Source of the DNA: Bidens hawaiensis
Taxonomy: Eukaryota > Streptophyta > Magnoliopsida > Asterales > Asteraceae
Assembly: GCA_021521415.1 (NCBI GenBank)
Contig: JAIQDT010001724.1
Span: 62,001-126,000 of the forward strand
DNA: 64,000 nucleotides
Direction: 5' to 3'
The position numbers and the translations under genes were made by a program. Shown here piece after piece: positions 32,286 to 44,319 of the stretch (position 1 is the stretch's first letter; each line of letters begins with the position of its first letter). Under the pieces are notes generated by a model, which saw only the letters and a program-made list of their open reading frames with translations, ran no database searches and was not told where the DNA came from.

Positions 32286-35200
32286 GGATGTTTTGAATGT
32301 GGACAGGAAGGTCATTTCCGGAAGGATTGCCCCAAGCTGAAACAGAATGATAATAATGGGGGTAATGGAAGTGGCAGTAATGGTGGAGGCAATGGCAAAG
32401 GAAGAGCGTTTGTGATTGGATCGGGTCAAGCCCGCAATGATCCGCATGTGGTGTCTGGTAAGTTCCCTGTAAACGATTGTTTTGCTTCTGTTTTATTTGA
32501 CACTGGAGCTGATAGGAGTTTTGTGTCGAAAGCCTTTAGCCAACTTTTAGACCTTACTCCAACCCCGTTAGACGCTAAGTTTCCTGTTGAATTAGCTAAC
32601 GGTAAAACTGTAGTAACAACTCATATACTTGCGGGATGTAAGTTGAAACTGTCAGGTCATGTCTTTGACATCGACCTTATTCCTTTTACGCTTAGTAGTT
32701 TCGATGTCGTGGTCGGCATGGACTGGTTATCCGAGAACCGAGCGGAGATTATATGCCATGATAAGATAGTCCATATCACCACCCCTTCCGGCGAGATCAT
32801 TTCGGTCCGAGGCGAGAGAAGCGGCATGACCACCAGCGTCATTACCCTTTTGAAGGCACAGAAGTATCTACGAAAGGGTCATCCGGCAATTTTGGCGCAG
32901 ATTGTTGAGAAACCCGCGGAGGAGAAACGAATTGAAGACATACCGGTTGTGCGAGACTTTCCGGAAGTTTTCCCGGAGGATTTGCCCGGACTCCCTCCTA
33001 TTCGTCAAGTCGAATTTCAAATCGAGTTGACACCCGGTGCAGCACCCATAGCACGAGCCCCGTATCGACTCGCACCGGCGGAACTTCAGGTGTTGTCCAC
33101 TCAGTTGCAAGATTTGTTGGATAAAGGTTTTATCCGACCTAGCTCATCGCCATGGGGAGCCCCTGTCTTGTTTGTCCGAAAGAAAGACGGGACTTTCCGA
33201 ATGTGCATCGACTACCGGGAGTTGAACAAGGTGACGGTCAAGAACCGTTATCCTTTACCCCGAATTGATGATTTGTTTGACCAACTTCAGGGATCGAGTT
33301 ACTACTCGAAGATCGATCTACGATCCGGTTACCACCAGCTGAGAGTGCGCGAAGAAGATATTTCAAAGACGGCTTTCAGAACACGGTATGGTCACTACGA
33401 GTTTTCGGTTATGCCTTTTGGCCTAACCAACGCGCCAGCTGTATTTATGGATCTCATGAATCGAGTATGCAAGGCGTACCTCGACAAGTTTGTGATTGTT
33501 TTCATTGATGATATTCTCGTCTACTCCAAGAACGAGACTGACCACGAAGAGCACTTAAGGATAATTCTGGAACTACTGAAGAAGGAACAACTGTATGCTA
33601 AACTCTCGAAATGTGAATTTTGGCTTCGCGAGGTTCACTTTTTAGGACATGTGATCAACGAGAATGATATCCATGTCGATCCCGGTAAGGTAGAGGCCAT
33701 CAAAAACTGGGAAGCACCTAAGACTCCAACTGAGGTGCGACAATTCCTAGGACTGGCCGGCTACTACCGGCGTTTCATCAAGAGATTTTCAAAAATTGCT
33801 CAACCCCTCACCGCTTTGACCCACAAGGGCACTAAGTACAACTGGGGTGACGCGCAAGAATCCGCTTTTTTACTGTTGAAAACCAAGCTTTGTAGCGCCC
33901 CTATTTTAGCCCTCCCCGAGGGAACGGAAAATTTTGAGGTACACTGTGACGCATCTATACAAGGTCTCGGTTGTGTGCTGATGCAACTCGAGAAGGTTAT
34001 AGCCTACGCCTCTAGACAACTACGGGTTCACGAGAAGAACTACACGACCCATGATTTGGAACTCGGAGCTGTGGTGTTTGCTCTTAAGATATGGAGGCAT
34101 TACTTGTACGGTACCAAGTTTACCATTTACACCGACCACAAGAGTCTCCAACATATCTACGATCAGAAGGAGCTGAACATGCGACAGCGTCGTTGGGTCG
34201 AGCTGCTCAAGGATTATGATTGTGCCATCAAGTACCACCCTGGCAAGGCCAATGTGGTGGCCGACGCCCTCAGCAGAAAAGAAACAGATAAACCCAGACG
34301 AGTGCGAGCATTGCAACTCACGATTCATGCCAGCTTACCCGATCAGATTCGCGATGCGCAACTGGAAGCTTTGAAAGATGATAATCTTCCGTCGGAACTC
34401 ATGCGGGGCATGAACAAGCAACTTGAAACCAGATCGGACGGGGTCCGATATTTTGAGAACCGGATTTGGGTTCCACGATACGGAGAGTTGAGAACTCTAG
34501 TGATGGACGAAGCTCATAAGTCCCGATATTCTATCCACCCTGGCTCAGATAAAATGTATCATGATTTAAAGGCACTTTACTGGTGGCCGAACATGAAAGC
34601 CGACATTGCCACCTACGTGAGCAAATGCTTGACTTGTGCCAGAGTCAAGATAGAATACCAGAAACCATCTGGTCTACTGCAACAACCGGAACTCCCAATG
34701 TGGAAATGGGAGCACATCTCAATGGACTTTATTACGGGTTTGCCTAAGACACCGACGGGATGCGATACCATCTGGGTGATCGTTGACCGGTTGACTAAAT
34801 CGGCACACTTCCTAGCAATTAAGGAAACGGACAAAATGGAAAGACTGACTCGCGTATACATGAAAGAAGTGGTGTCTAGACACGGAGTGCCTGTCTCGAT
34901 CATTTCCGATCGAGATTCTCGTTTCACCTCGCACTTTTGGAAGTCGCTGCAAAGCGCACTGGGCACCCGTCTCGATATGAGTACAGCATACCATCCTCAG
35001 ACAGATGGGCAAAGTGAACGGACTATTCAGACCCTGGAGGATATGTTGCGTGCATGCGTCTTAGATTTCGGAAAAGGTTGGGAACCCCACTTACCCTTGG
35101 TAGAGTTTTCGTATAATAACAGCTACCACGCAAGTATTAAGGCAGCGCCGTTTGAAGCGCTGTACGGACGGAAGTGCCGATCACCACTCTGCTGGGCAGA

Positions 35201-35822
35201 GGTGGGTGATAGCCAAATCACTGGTCCGGAACTGGTACTCGAAACCTCGGAAAAGATTGTTCAAATCCGAAATCGCATGGCAGCAGCACGTGATCGCCAA
35301 AAGAGTTACGCCGACAAGCGCCGAAAACCTCTCGAATTTCAAGTGAACGATCGGGTGTTACTCAAAGTCTCACCTTGGAAAGGTGTGGTTCGCTTTGGGA
35401 AGCGAAACAAACTCAACCCACGGTATGTTGGTCCGTACCGGATAACTGAGCGCATTGGTCCGGTGGCGTACCGACTGGACCTACCAACAGAACTCAGTGG
35501 TGTACACGATGTATTCCACATATCAAATTTGAAGAAATGCCTATCTGATGAAACCCAAGTAGTCCCTTTGGAGGAACTACAAGTTGATGAACAGTTACGG
35601 TTCATTGAGGAACCAGTCGAGGTTTTGGATTGGGAAACCAAAACGCTCAAACACAGCAAAATTCCAATCGTTAAGGTTCGCTGGAACTCGAGACGTGGAC
35701 CGGAGTTCACATGGGAACGCGAGGATCACATGATGAAAAAGTATCCTCACCTTTTTGAAGGGCTAACCAAACACCGAAAACCGCGAAACCCGGCAAACCG
35801 TCAAACATCACCGGAGGTATGA
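32286..35822 (+). CDS. Chromovirus Pol: protease, RT, RNase H, integrase, chromodomain
   Basis: One frame open for about 1,178 codons, directly after a TAG, in phase with the preceding Gag knuckles, so it is the 3' part of a Gag-Pol polyprotein without its own strong start; a GTG at 32412 is not a likely start. From 32286: third knuckle [14 protein letters not shown]. Positions below count from 32412. Protease FDTGADRSF (Asp 30). RT with [36 protein letters not shown] and catalytic FIDDILVYS (Asp 366-367). RNase H with [11 protein letters not shown] and [10 protein letters not shown] (about 575) and [13 protein letters not shown]. Integrase HHCC ([11 protein letters not shown] to CLTC, about 709) and DDE at Asp 772 (SMDFITGLP), Asp 833 (ISDRDSRF) and Glu 869 (GQSERTIQ). 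Then a GPY/F-type [11 protein letters not shown] and a C-terminal chromodomain (about 1068-1117, [16 protein letters not shown]). All catalytic residues are present. Confidence 0.95.
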   Translation, partial: GCFECGQEGHFRKDCPKLKQNDNNGGNGSGSNGGGNGKGRAFVIGSGQARNDPHVVSGKFPVNDCFASVLFDTGADRSFVSKAFSQLLDLTPTPLDAKFPVELANGKTVVTTHILAGCKLKLSGHVFDIDLIPFTLSSFDVVVGMDWLSENRAEIICHDKIVHITTPSGEIISVRGERSGMTTSVITLLKAQKYLRKGHPAILAQIVEKPAEEKRIEDIPVVRDFPEVFPEDLPGLPPIRQVEFQIELTPGAAPIARAPYRLAPAELQVLSTQLQDLLDKGFIRPSSSPWGAPVLFVRKKDGTFRMCIDYRELNKVTVKNRYPLPRIDDLFDQLQGSSYYSKIDLRSGYHQLRVREEDISKTAFRTRYGHYEFSVMPFGLTNAPAVFMDLMNRVCKAYLDKFVIVFIDDILVYSKNETDHEEHLRIILELLKKEQLYAKLSKCEFWLREVHFLGHVINENDIHVDPGKVEAIKNWEAPKTPTEVRQFLGLAGYYRRFIKRFSKIAQPLTALTHKGTKYNWGDAQESAFLLLKTKLCSAPILALPEGTENFEVHCDASIQGLGCVLMQLEKVIAYASRQLRVHEKNYTTHDLELGAVVFALKIWRHYLYGTKFTIYTDHKSLQHIYDQKELNMRQRRWVELLKDYDCAIKYHPGKANVVADALSRKETDKPRRVRALQLTIHASLPDQIRDAQLEALKDDNLPSELMRGMNKQLETRSDGVRYFENRIWVPRYGELRTLVMDEAHKSRYSIHPGSDKMYHDLKALYWWPNMKADIATYVSKCLTCARVKIEYQKPSGLLQQPELPMWKWEHISMDFITGLPKTPTGCDTIWVIVDRLTKSAHFLAIKETDKMERLTRVYMKEVVSRHGVPVSIISDRDSRFTSHFWKSLQSALGTRLDMSTAYHPQTDGQSERTIQTLEDMLRACVLDFGKGWEPHLPLVEFSYNNSYHASIKAAPFEALYGRKCRSPLCWAEVGDSQITGPELVLETSEKIVQIRNRMAAARDRQKSYADKRRKPLEFQVNDRVLLKVSPWKGVVRFGKRNKLNPRYVGPYRITERIGPVAYRLDLPTELSGVHDVFHISNLKKCLSDETQVVPLEELQVDEQLRFIEEPVEVLDWETKTLKHSKIPIVKVRWNSRRGPEFTWEREDHMMKKYPHLFEGLTKHRKPRNPANRQTSPEV

Positions 35823-35824
35823 AT

Positions 35825-35958
35825 TAAATTTCGGGACGAAATTTCTTTCTACTAGGGGATGATATGACAAACTGAAAATTTTTCTTACTTTTTTTTTCAG
35901 ACACTCATCACGACTTGACTCAAATTTTCGGGACGAAAATTCTTTAACAGGGGAATAA
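35825..35958 (+). promoter_or_regulatory. Duplicated 3' end and polypurine tract of the chromovirus
   Basis: The working PPT is AACAGGGGAATAA (35946-35958), directly before the right LTR. Upstream, 35832-35870 carries a close copy of the same module: TTCGGGACGAAATTTC, then CTAGGGGATGATATGACAA. The second module is TTCGGGACGAAAATTC at about 35926-35941. So there are two PPT-like blocks, 90 bp apart, and only the second abuts the LTR. Confidence 0.75.
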
Positions 35959-36314
35959 TGTGACAATCGTCAATTTCAGGTTAACCCCGTTAACTCAACT
36001 CCGTCAATTCAAACTTTAAGATCGTTGAATCTATAACGCACACTTCATTACATTTAAACTAGGGTTTAAATGACGCTTAAACACTTACTACATGTGTAGT
36101 CTTTCGGGATTTGCACCGAAACGCAAACGAGTTGACGCAAACGATTGATAAACAAATGACAAACGTCAAAACAATAATTATGTGTTAATTATGTGTTAGA
36201 TATATGTGTGTTACTTGATTGTTATGTGGAATGTTAAACAAGAAACAGGAACCAACTATTTAGGCTAGAGATGTAACATTTGGAAGTTTAGGGACTAGAG
36301 TGTAACTTGTATAT

Positions 36315-36324
36315 CTATAAATAT
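36315..36324 (+). promoter_or_regulatory. TATA box of the chromovirus 3' LTR
   Basis: CTATAAATAT, an identical copy of 28031-28040. Transcription from it would read into the S3 gag remnant at 38903. Confidence 0.55.
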
Positions 36325-38220
36325 ATCATTATCACAAACCCTAACTCCTCTCCTTCCCCTCACAAAAACCGACGGCAGCTAGACCCCCCCCCTCCGTGCG
36401 ATCGGCTCACAAACACACACCAAACACTTGGTTTTAATCTTGGGTTTTCACAATTGAAGCATCCTACACCCGTTTCTAATCATCTCCTACCTTCCTCTTG
36501 CTTGTATTGGTGTTTTGAAGGTATAACTTGCAAACCCTAGGTCCGACTTTTTCCTATGCATGGTGTTCATATGATTCTTGTTTATTTGATGGTGTATTAG
36601 TGATGATTTGATAACTAGTTTTGATAGTATTGCATGATTCATTGTTGTCTTTGATTTGAGTTAAAACACAAACCCTAATCTTGTATGTATGGTGTAATTG
36701 AGATGCATGGATAGTAGTATTAGTGTCTAGCATGTTATATGACTTATTTGTGATCCATGGCTAGTGAAATTGTTGAGTTTTGATGTGAACAGAATCTGGA
36801 CAGAATGTGTGTACGATGTTCAAGTGACTGTAACGAAGTGTAAACGTGAAAATTGGTTGAGATTGTGGGTACTGCAGTAAACTAGGTTGAGTCTAGTTTT
36901 CATGAAGTATAAGTTTGAAATTTTTGGACAAGTATAAGTGTACTTTTATGATTTTACAAAAACGTGGTGCAAAGCTGAGCTGCTAGACCTGCTGTTAGGT
37001 TATGTTGTAAATGTTATATCTCAGTAACTACGAGACCAATTGGGTTGGTTCCACTTCTGGAAGTTGACTCATTGAGTTAGGAACCAAACCCAAGTAGTCT
37101 TGCATTTATTGGATTTTTCGTTTAACGGGAATTGCAAATAACATTCTGTTGCGCATGAATCTGACTGATATGAGTTTGCTGTAATGTTTTGGTCATTATA
37201 AGAAAAATATGTGGAATAAAAATAAGATAAAATATGTTCTGGAAACCTAAGATATGTATGCTTCTGTGGTGATTTTTGGTGAATTAATTGAGACGTTATG
37301 ATCGGTGAACTAGTGCAATCTTTCAAGTAAAAATTCTGTCATAATGAAACTAGCTGCTGAGTTGTGTAAAAATGCATGAAATATGATAGTTTTTATATAA
37401 TTGTTGTTTTTGACCAAAATACCCTTGCGGGGAATAGTTGTAAATTGATTGCCATGAATTGACCAAATTGCCCTTATGGGGAATAATGGTTAGTTAATCT
37501 TTGCTTGTTGACCAAAATGCCCTTACGGGGATAATTGCTAGTAAAGTATGTTGTTAGTACGTGACACGAAAGTAATTGCTCACTCATGTATCGTATCACA
37601 ATTGTACTTGTTTAAGTCACACACAATTCACAAACGAAACACGAAATCTGTTACGTGCATAGGTATTATGTGCCGAGTCTAGAGACTCGTTAAACGTACC
37701 GATACTTAGAAAATCTCTTTGTTATTTAGAACGCTAGAGAGTTTCTACGACGCGCATCACTTGGTGATCTATATCGGGATATTCTTCGCAAACAGTGAGT
37801 TTCACTTACCCCGCTCTTTGAACTGTTTTCAAACGTTTTTCACTTGGGGGAGATAACATACTCCGATAAACGCATTTTCTGAGATAAACGCATATTTAAG
37901 ATTTTGTTATAAATTATATATCACTTGTAAAGGCTAAGCGGCAAACGTAACATTTGAAGTCCCACACATCGGACCGGTTAATATTTGGAATAGCGAGTCA
38001 CTGTTGAGTAGTACTACTGGGTTTGACAAACCCCACCCGACGCTAAACTCAACTGGAGGTTGAGTGGGTGTAATTTTGGCTAACACTTACCATGGTCTGG
38101 ATTGACCTGGTGACGGGCACTTGATAAACAGTCAGCTTCGGTCGCGAACCACTTAGCGATACTTGTTGTATAGATTAGCTACCTATCGATATATAATTTG
38201 ACATAACACTATCTGGTAAT

Positions 38221-38568
38221 GCAACACTTAAACGTCGTAACGGGGTTACGCAACACTTAAACGTCGTAACGTGGTTACGCAACACTTAAACGTCGTAACG
38301 TGGTTACGCAACACTTAAACGTCGTAACGGGGTTACGCAACACTTAAACGTCGTAACTGGGTTACGCAACACTTAAACGTCGTAACGTGGTTACGCAACA
38401 CTTAAACGTCGTAACGTGGTTACGCAACACTTAAACGTCGTAACGGGGTTACGCAACACTTAAACGTCGTAACGTGGTTAAGCAACACTTAAACGTCGTA
38501 ACGTGGTTACGCAACACTTAAACGTCGTAACGGGGTTACGCAACACTGAAACGCCGTAACGAGGTTAC
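38221..38568. repeat. 29-bp minisatellite in the 3' LTR, 12 units
   Basis: Same unit, number and order of variants as 29939-30286, with one base difference seen (AGCAACA near 38481). Confidence 0.95.
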
Positions 38569-38902
38569 GCAAAACGCTAAACGATTTATCTTATTTAACT
38601 TGTGAACTCACCAACCTTGTGTTGACACTTTTAGTATGTTATTCTCAGGTAGCCGAGGCGGGCGCGCGGTTTAGGAGCATGCATTAATTGAAAACATCTT
38701 TATTCTGCAAACTTAATTTTAACAGTTACATTTGGTTTTAAGTCGTCCTGCGTGACGCAACTTTTGAATTAAGGTTTTACGCTTCCGCACTTATTTACAT
38801 TTAAACGTTTTTCTTTGGTTTGATTATAACTAATGATTCCGATCCTGCCAGTTCACACCCTCTGACGGTAAAACTCCGTTAGTGGATTTTGAGGGTGTGA
38901 CA

Positions 38903-38907
38903 GTAAC
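38903..38907. repeat. Target-site duplication of the chromovirus, right copy
   Basis: GTAAC right after GGTGTGACA, matching 27670-27674. Confidence 0.93.
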
Positions 38908-39896
38908 ATATGTGGAAATTTGAAGAAAATTAAAGAAGAGGATAAGTACGAGTTTGTTCCTCCACCCTTTAATGATAATTATTCATTAAAGGTTGACAAA
39001 GAAAAGAGAAGTGCATATCTTGATCAATTCAGAAATGTATTTGAAGATAAAAGGAGTTTGTTGAAAACTATAAAATGGTTGAGTTTGATGAGGAAGGTGA
39101 GTATGTGATGAAAGTTGTTGAAACAAAAGAAAAGTTAATTGAAATATCTGTTGGAATACAAGTTTTATTGGAAGATCAAGAAAGTGATGTGTTAAATGAA
39201 GATGATTTGAGTGATTCAAGTGATAAGTGTTCAAGCTGTGGCAATTTAAAGGAAATGAAAATGAGTAAACAATGTTCAAATTACAAGATCCCTTTGTTAC
39301 CAAAGATTACTCCAAAGATGAAGAAACATCATGAGCAAATGAGAAGAGAACATAAATTATTTGATATTTGTGGTGGGTCTAAAGGAAAGAAAATCAATGA
39401 AAACTAAACAAGCAAAGTGTCTTAAATGAAAACAAGTGTCAAGAACAGCAAGAAGGGTGAAGAAAACGTCAAGAATGATGATCTTTTTCTTCCAATCTAT
39501 CCAGCTTCTCCAATCTATCTAGCTTCTCTAATCATGAACAAATGTGGTAAAAATGAAAGCCCAATCAAATTGGTGAAGATCAATTTTGTAAAAAGTACAG
39601 TGGAAAGAGAAGATATCAACATTGAAGAATTCCTACCCTTTTCAATCAACTTTGATGGTCTCATTACTCATCAAAAGACTATTGGAGTTGATCCCCCAAG
39701 ACCAAGTGAGAGATTCAAAAGGGGTAACTCAAGAGAAAACTTTAAAGGACAAGTGTGGTGCAAATCATGTGATGTTTATGTTCATCACACTGACTCATGT
39801 AAAGAAAGGTTCTCTTCTGAACTATTTCATTTCCCTAACCATGAAATGTTTGGACATAAATTTGCATTTTATAAGAAAGGTACAATGAGTACTTGA
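38903..39896 (+). pseudogene. Gag of S3, part after the chromovirus
   Basis: Resumes with ICGNLKKIKEEDKYEFVPPPF and DKEKRSAYLDQFRNVFEDKR, with frame changes near 39075. It continues through an acidic coiled-coil-like region (IQVLLEDQESDVLNEDDLSD) to KITPKMKKHHEQMRREHKLF and then, at 39426-39896, a Lys-rich part ending with CKSCDVYVHHTDSCKE and HFPNHEMFGH, which may be a degenerate Cys/His element. S4 has the first half of this (45900-46420). Confidence 0.65.
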
Positions 39897-40409
39897 GTAA
39901 GGGTAAGAAGAAGGATGATTGACAAGCTAATAATTATGATAATGCAGCTTGTTCTCAAAGAGAAGAAAAACATTCCAATTATCAAGAAACTAAATAGAAG
40001 GCAATCTGTTTAGTCTTGAATTTCTGTGACATATGTTGAATCTAAAAAGTCAACAAGTTGTGAAAATGAGAGCAACATTAAGAAGAATGTATCCAATGAA
40101 AATAATTCAAAAGAACTCACTGGATATGAGAAGCTTCTCTTGAATCATGGTTATGAACCACATGGATTTTTTTAGAAACCAAAATCTGAAGCTCAAGTGA
40201 CTATCATGAGAAGGTAGACTGTCATTAAATAATACACAAGCATAGTTTCCTATGTTAGAAATTCATTTGAAATTTTCTATGAGACTGATGAGTCTTCTGA
40301 GCTAGTGTATGAGGTTCCCAAACCAATTGCAACTAATGAAGAAGTTGTTGATGTTGCAAGCTGAATCAGCTTGTAATTCATCACTTAACTAATACGTTTT
40401 CTTTTATTT
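39897..40409 (+). other. Decayed gag-protease spacer of S3
   Basis: About 510 bp without a frame, between the last gag text and the protease. Frequent stops. By position it belongs to the polyprotein. Confidence 0.5.
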
Positions 40410-40775
40410 GTGAAGGAACAATCCACAACAATGAATGATGTATGGTACATGGACAGTGGATATTCCAAACACATGACATGTGATAAAAGATTATTGGTCA
40501 ATTATGAAGATAAATTTGAAGGACCAGTTGCCTTTGGTAGTGATGAAATTGGAGGGAAGATTATGGGGAAAGGTATTCTTACCAATGGCAAAGATTCTTT
40601 TAATAATGTGTTTTATGTGGAAGGATTACAATATAATCTTTTAAACATATCTCAAATGTGTGACAAAGGTTATAAGGTTGGATTTGATGAATCTCATTGT
40701 TTCATACTTAAACCTAAATTTGTGATTCCTCCTGATATGATCATGATGATGGCCCCTAGAAATGAAAATTTGTAA
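40410..40775 (+). pseudogene. Aspartic protease of S3
   Basis: The frame contains WYMDSGYSKHMTCDKRLLVN with the catalytic Asp-Ser-Gly intact, then GPVAFGSDEIGGKIMGKG, FYVEGLQYNLLNISQM and PPDMIMMMAPRNENL. A TAA follows at 40773, where S1 continues into the integrase, so the domain is intact but cut off from the rest of Pol. Confidence 0.7.
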
Positions 40776-41844
40776 GAATTAAGGATGAAAGATGCCATTT
40801 CTAGAGGTGGAACATGTTTTGTGTGAAAATCCACTGAATTGAAACAAAACTATAGCACATAAAGCTTTGTCATGTAAATTTGAAGAATATGAACAAACTT
40901 GTTAAATGTGAACATGTAATTGGTTCACCAACAAGAGAGTTCAAGCTTGATGACAAGTGCATTTCTTATCAAATTGGAAAGCAACACAAAACTCATTATT
41001 TCCATTGAACAAATTCTTGAAATGCTTCATATGGATCTCTTTGATCCTGTAAGTGTTCCCAGCAATGGTAAAGGAGATATTGTTTGGTGATGATTGATGA
41101 TTTTTCAAGATATACATTGTTTTATTTTCTGAACTCAAAGGATGAGGCTGCATAAATGATTAAAAGCTGTGTGATAGGGATTGAGAACCAACTAGATACA
41201 AGGGTGAAGGTCATGAGAAGTTACAATGGAACTGAGTTAAAAAATGGGATAATGACTGAATTTTGTCAAGCTAAAGAAATTTTTCAATAATTCAATGCGA
41301 CTAGAACTCTTTAAAAAAATGGAATTGTAGAAAGAAGGAATAGAAAATTGATTGAAGCTACAAGAACCATGCTTGCGGATTCTTACTTTGCTGTTACATT
41401 TTGGGCAGAAGCAATAAACAGTGCTTGTAGAATAGGGTTCTTCTCAACAAAAGACAAGACAAAACTCCTTATGAGATTTTGTATAAAAGGAAGCCTAACA
41501 ACAAGTTTCTCAAGCCTTGTGGTTGCAAGTGCTCCTTATTGAATCCTAAAGATTACCTGAACAAGTTTCAATCAAAATCTTTAGATTGTTTCTTTGTGGG
41601 GTATTCCACACACTCAAAAGCTTACGGAGTTTATGCAAAGGATCATGTGAGTGTGACTGAATCTTTTTATATAATATTCAATGAAAATCACTTCAACACT
41701 GTTGATGGAGCATCATGTTTATTTGATCTGGAGAAGTTAATCCAATCTTTCAAGATCTATCCTGAAGACTTTGATGAAACCTTGTACAGAACAAGTATCC
41801 CTGAAGCTACTTTACAGAAGAAAGTTGATTTGGACAAGTTATGA
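40776..41844 (+). pseudogene. Integrase of S3, decayed
   Basis: Fragments in several frames. The zinc region is reduced to LCHVNLKNMNKLVK and TREFKLDDKCIS, with one Cys changed. The first catalytic Asp remains in HMDLFDPVSV, but the second is Tyr (RSYNGTEL), and stops surround KNGIVERRNRKLIEA, which keeps the Glu. The post-core part at 41479-41844 is open: YKRKPNNKFLKPCGCKCS, DCFFVGYSTHSKAYGVY, DGASCLFDLEKLIQSF. Inactive. Confidence 0.7.
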
Positions 41845-42121
41845 ACCAAAGTTGCTGATAAGAATCCTGAGTATTCCTTTGATAAGAATGCTTCTGAAGA
41901 TGAGTATGAAGAAGAACAAATGAACAACTTGATCATCCACAGGATTATAAAAATGATGTCATAACTAAATATCAAACTAATGACCTGCAAGATCAAGACC
42001 AAGATGACAGACAATCAAGGTTTGAAACTTTGTTTCAGAAATCGAATTTGGGAAATGATGTTGCATCAACATCAAATCAGAATGTTGAAGTGCCAACAAT
42101 TAACAACGAATCATCAAATTG

Positions 42122-43290
42122 AATGTCAAATCTTCTTTCTTAAATGGCAAAATATAAGAAGAGGTGTATGTCACTCAACCTCCAGGTTTTGAGGATCCTG
42201 AATATCCAAATAGGGGGTACAAACTTAACAAAGCTCTATATGGATTGCATCAAGCTCCAAGAGCTTGGTATGATGAGTTGTCTAATCATTTTCTTGTAAA
42301 TGGTTTTCAAATGGGAGCCATTGATAAGACCCTCTTCTACAAGAAAAGTGGAAGAGATTTGCTTTTGGTTCAAGTATATATGTTGATGATATCATCTCCG
42401 GAACTACAAATAAACAAATGTGTTTGGAGTTTGAGGAAGTTATGACATCTAAGTATCATATGAGCTCCATGGGGGAAATAAATTTCTTTCTTGGATTACA
42501 TGTTCAACATAAATTGGATGGAATATTCATTTATCAATCCAAGTATGTGCAAGACATCTTGAACAAGTTCAAATGCCAAGACATGAAGTCTGCTTCTACT
42601 CCAATGGAGACTCATGAGAAGATGATAGCTGATGAAAAGGGAGATTCTCTGGATGAACATGAATATCGAGCTAAGATTAGATCACTAATGTATCTATCTG
42701 CTTCAAGACCAGAGATTATGTACGTTGTATGTGTGTGTACAAGATTCCAATCAAATCCTAAAGTTTCTCATATGATTGTTGTCAAGAGAATCTTTAGATA
42801 TATCTGAAAAGAAAGCCTGATTTGGGCATCTGGCATCCTAAGAACCATGCCTTTGATCTACTTGCATACACAGACAGTGATTATGATAGATGTAACATGT
42901 GTAGAAAGACTACATCAGGTGGTTGGCAATTCTTGGGAGACAAGCTAGTATCATGGCAATGCAAGAAGCAAAAAACTGTTTCATTCTCCACTACTGAAGC
43001 TGAATACATTGTTGCCTCTGCTTGTTGTGCTCAAATCCTCTGGATTCAGAATCAACTGCTGGACTATGGTCTAAATTACTTGAACACTCCTATTTATGTT
43101 GATAATACTACTGCACTGTTTATTGTTAAGAATCTAGTCCAACACTCAAAGACCAAGCATATTGAAATCAGAAACCATTTAATCAGAGATTGCAATGAGA
43201 CAGGTCTAATAGAAATGAAATGAGTTGACACTAGTGACAACTTGGTAGATTTTTTCACCAAGCCACTAGATAAAACAAGATTTTATTTTC
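42122..43290 (+). pseudogene. RT (N-terminus deleted) and RNase H of S3
   Basis: The text jumps from the integrase-RT spacer straight to NVKSSFLNGKI at about 42122, losing the RT fingers that S4 has at 47650-48000. It then reads [16 protein letters not shown] and [14 protein letters not shown]. The catalytic region is TATATATGTTGATGAT where YVDD would be encoded; an extra TA near 42375 shifts the frame. It continues with MSSMGEINFFLGLHV, DMKSASTPMETHEKM, RSLMYLSASRPEIM, then RNase H (AYTDSDYDRCN, FSTTEAEYIVASACC, YVDNTTALFIVKN, HSKTKHIEIRNHL) and FTKPLDKTRFYF at the end, where the S4 LTR starts. These are clear SIRE/Maximus motifs. Confidence 0.82.
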
Positions 43291-44303
43291 TGTTGCGATA
43301 AGATTATGACAAAAGAATATTGGTATATTCTCAACCTCCTTAGATAATGGCTAAGTATGGAAACCATCAAACTTAGGCCTTCGAGCAAACTCAAAATTTT
43401 CAAGCATGGTATTTTGCTTTCCGAGCAAAGTTATATTTTAGAAGTCTTCTAAGTGTTAGTTCGAGCAAACTACACTTCATCAAGCATGGTTGTTCTTCCA
43501 GTCGAGCATGGCTTGTTTCAGAGAAAACTCTTGACTACCAAGCTAAAACCAGGTATATTAGTGGATCGAGCAAGGTTAAATAAACAGTGGTAGCAGCATA
43601 CTTGAAGGAAGATTACAGATGAAATTACTAAGACTTCCAACAGGCAAAGTTCAACCTCGAGCAAGCTACAGTGTCACCAGCACACTTAACTTGTTCAAAT
43701 AAGTTAAGTAACAAAAGGTTGAATGGATTGTAGAAGAACAAGTTTGCTCGTAGGATATATATCGAGCAAAGTTTGATATAAATAAGAAGAATAAAGTCTT
43801 CTTGAAGAATATTTTTCTTAGGAAAATATTCTAAGTAAAGCTTACTCGGAGAACTATTCCAAGCACATTTATTAGTTACCAGGTCTGCTCTACAAAGACA
43901 AAAGCTTCCAAGATTGTTCGAAGACCTATTTACACTTAATAATTTTTGTAATATGCTTGAATATGTTTAGTATCAATCATTAGGGTTTCTATAAGGAATG
44001 TCAGGTGTGCCTATATAAGAAAACTTTAGGGCACGCCTATGACAAGGGATACTGAACGAATATTTTGATTTGACGAATGACTCTTTGCTGAAAAGAATAT
44101 TCTTTTTACGGAAATCTTTTGAGTTAAATTGTGCGTTTATTACTTTTCTGTCCATATCAACAATCATATTATTATCATTGATTCTACCTTTGATATTCAT
44201 CGTTCTTTCACAAAAGTAGTATTTCGTAACCATCTTGTCACACATTCGTGTAGGTTACGATACTGATTATTGTGAGCCTAAGAGAGCCAATCGGGACCTG
44301 ACA
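43291..44303 (+). repeat. 5' LTR of S4
   Basis: Starts TGTTGCGATA and ends GGACCTGACA, 1,013 bp, aligning with S0 and S1 LTRs, including the CGAGCAAGCTACAGTG and GGCACGCCTATGAC words. A TATATAAG box lies near 44012. Confidence 0.82.
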
Positions 44304-44305
44304 AG

Positions 44306-44319
44306 TGGTATTAGAGCCT
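44306..44319 (+). promoter_or_regulatory. Primer-binding site of S4
   Basis: TGGTATTAGAGCCT, two bases inside the LTR edge. One base differs from the initiator-Met match (TGGTATCAGAGCC), a C-to-T change. Confidence 0.78.

Larger units (their letters stand above)
27675..38902 (+). mobile_element. Complete Ty3/gypsy chromovirus (probably Tekay clade) inserted in S3
   Basis: 11.2 kb with LTRs of 2,946 and 2,944 bp, TSD GTAAC on both sides, an initiator-Met PBS six bases after the left LTR and a PPT directly before the right LTR. The order gag, protease, RT, RNase H, integrase, chromodomain defines a chromovirus. The long LTRs and the CGGGACGAAATT word before the PPT suggest Tekay/Del, which is inference. 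The LTRs differ at about six bases plus a poly-C run of 11 versus 9, counted by eye. Gag has a deletion and two in-frame TAGs, and a third TAG separates gag from pol. Pol is otherwise fully open. Confidence 0.95.
35959..38902 (+). repeat. 3' LTR of the chromovirus
   Basis: 2,944 bp, TGTGACAATC to GGTGTGACA. Differences from the 5' LTR found by eye: GTAGCT/GCAGCT near 36377; two in TCAGTAACTA near 37021; GATTCA/GACTCA near 37067; one in the minisatellite (TTAAGCA near 38479); GGGAGTG/GGGTGTG at the end; and the poly-C run of 9 versus 11. Confidence 0.95.
26555..43290 (+). mobile_element. SIRE-like element S3, 5'-truncated and split by a chromovirus
   Basis: S3 homology to S1 starts in mid gag (near 26555), so its LTR, PBS and gag start are missing. 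Gag text runs to 27674 and continues without loss at 38903, after an 11.2-kb gypsy insertion flanked by GTAAC duplications. It then has protease, decayed integrase, and RT/RNase H to 43290, where the LTR of S4 begins. An unrelated segment of about 440 bp interrupts gag near 26690-27125. Its pol resembles S1 and S4 closely, the same family. Confidence 0.78.

Noticed and set aside
34020..34328. Minus-strand ORFs across the chromovirus pol (also 32016-32447, 34613-34966, 35339-35710)
   Set aside because: They overlap a long conserved plus-strand frame with all catalytic motifs. They are shadows.
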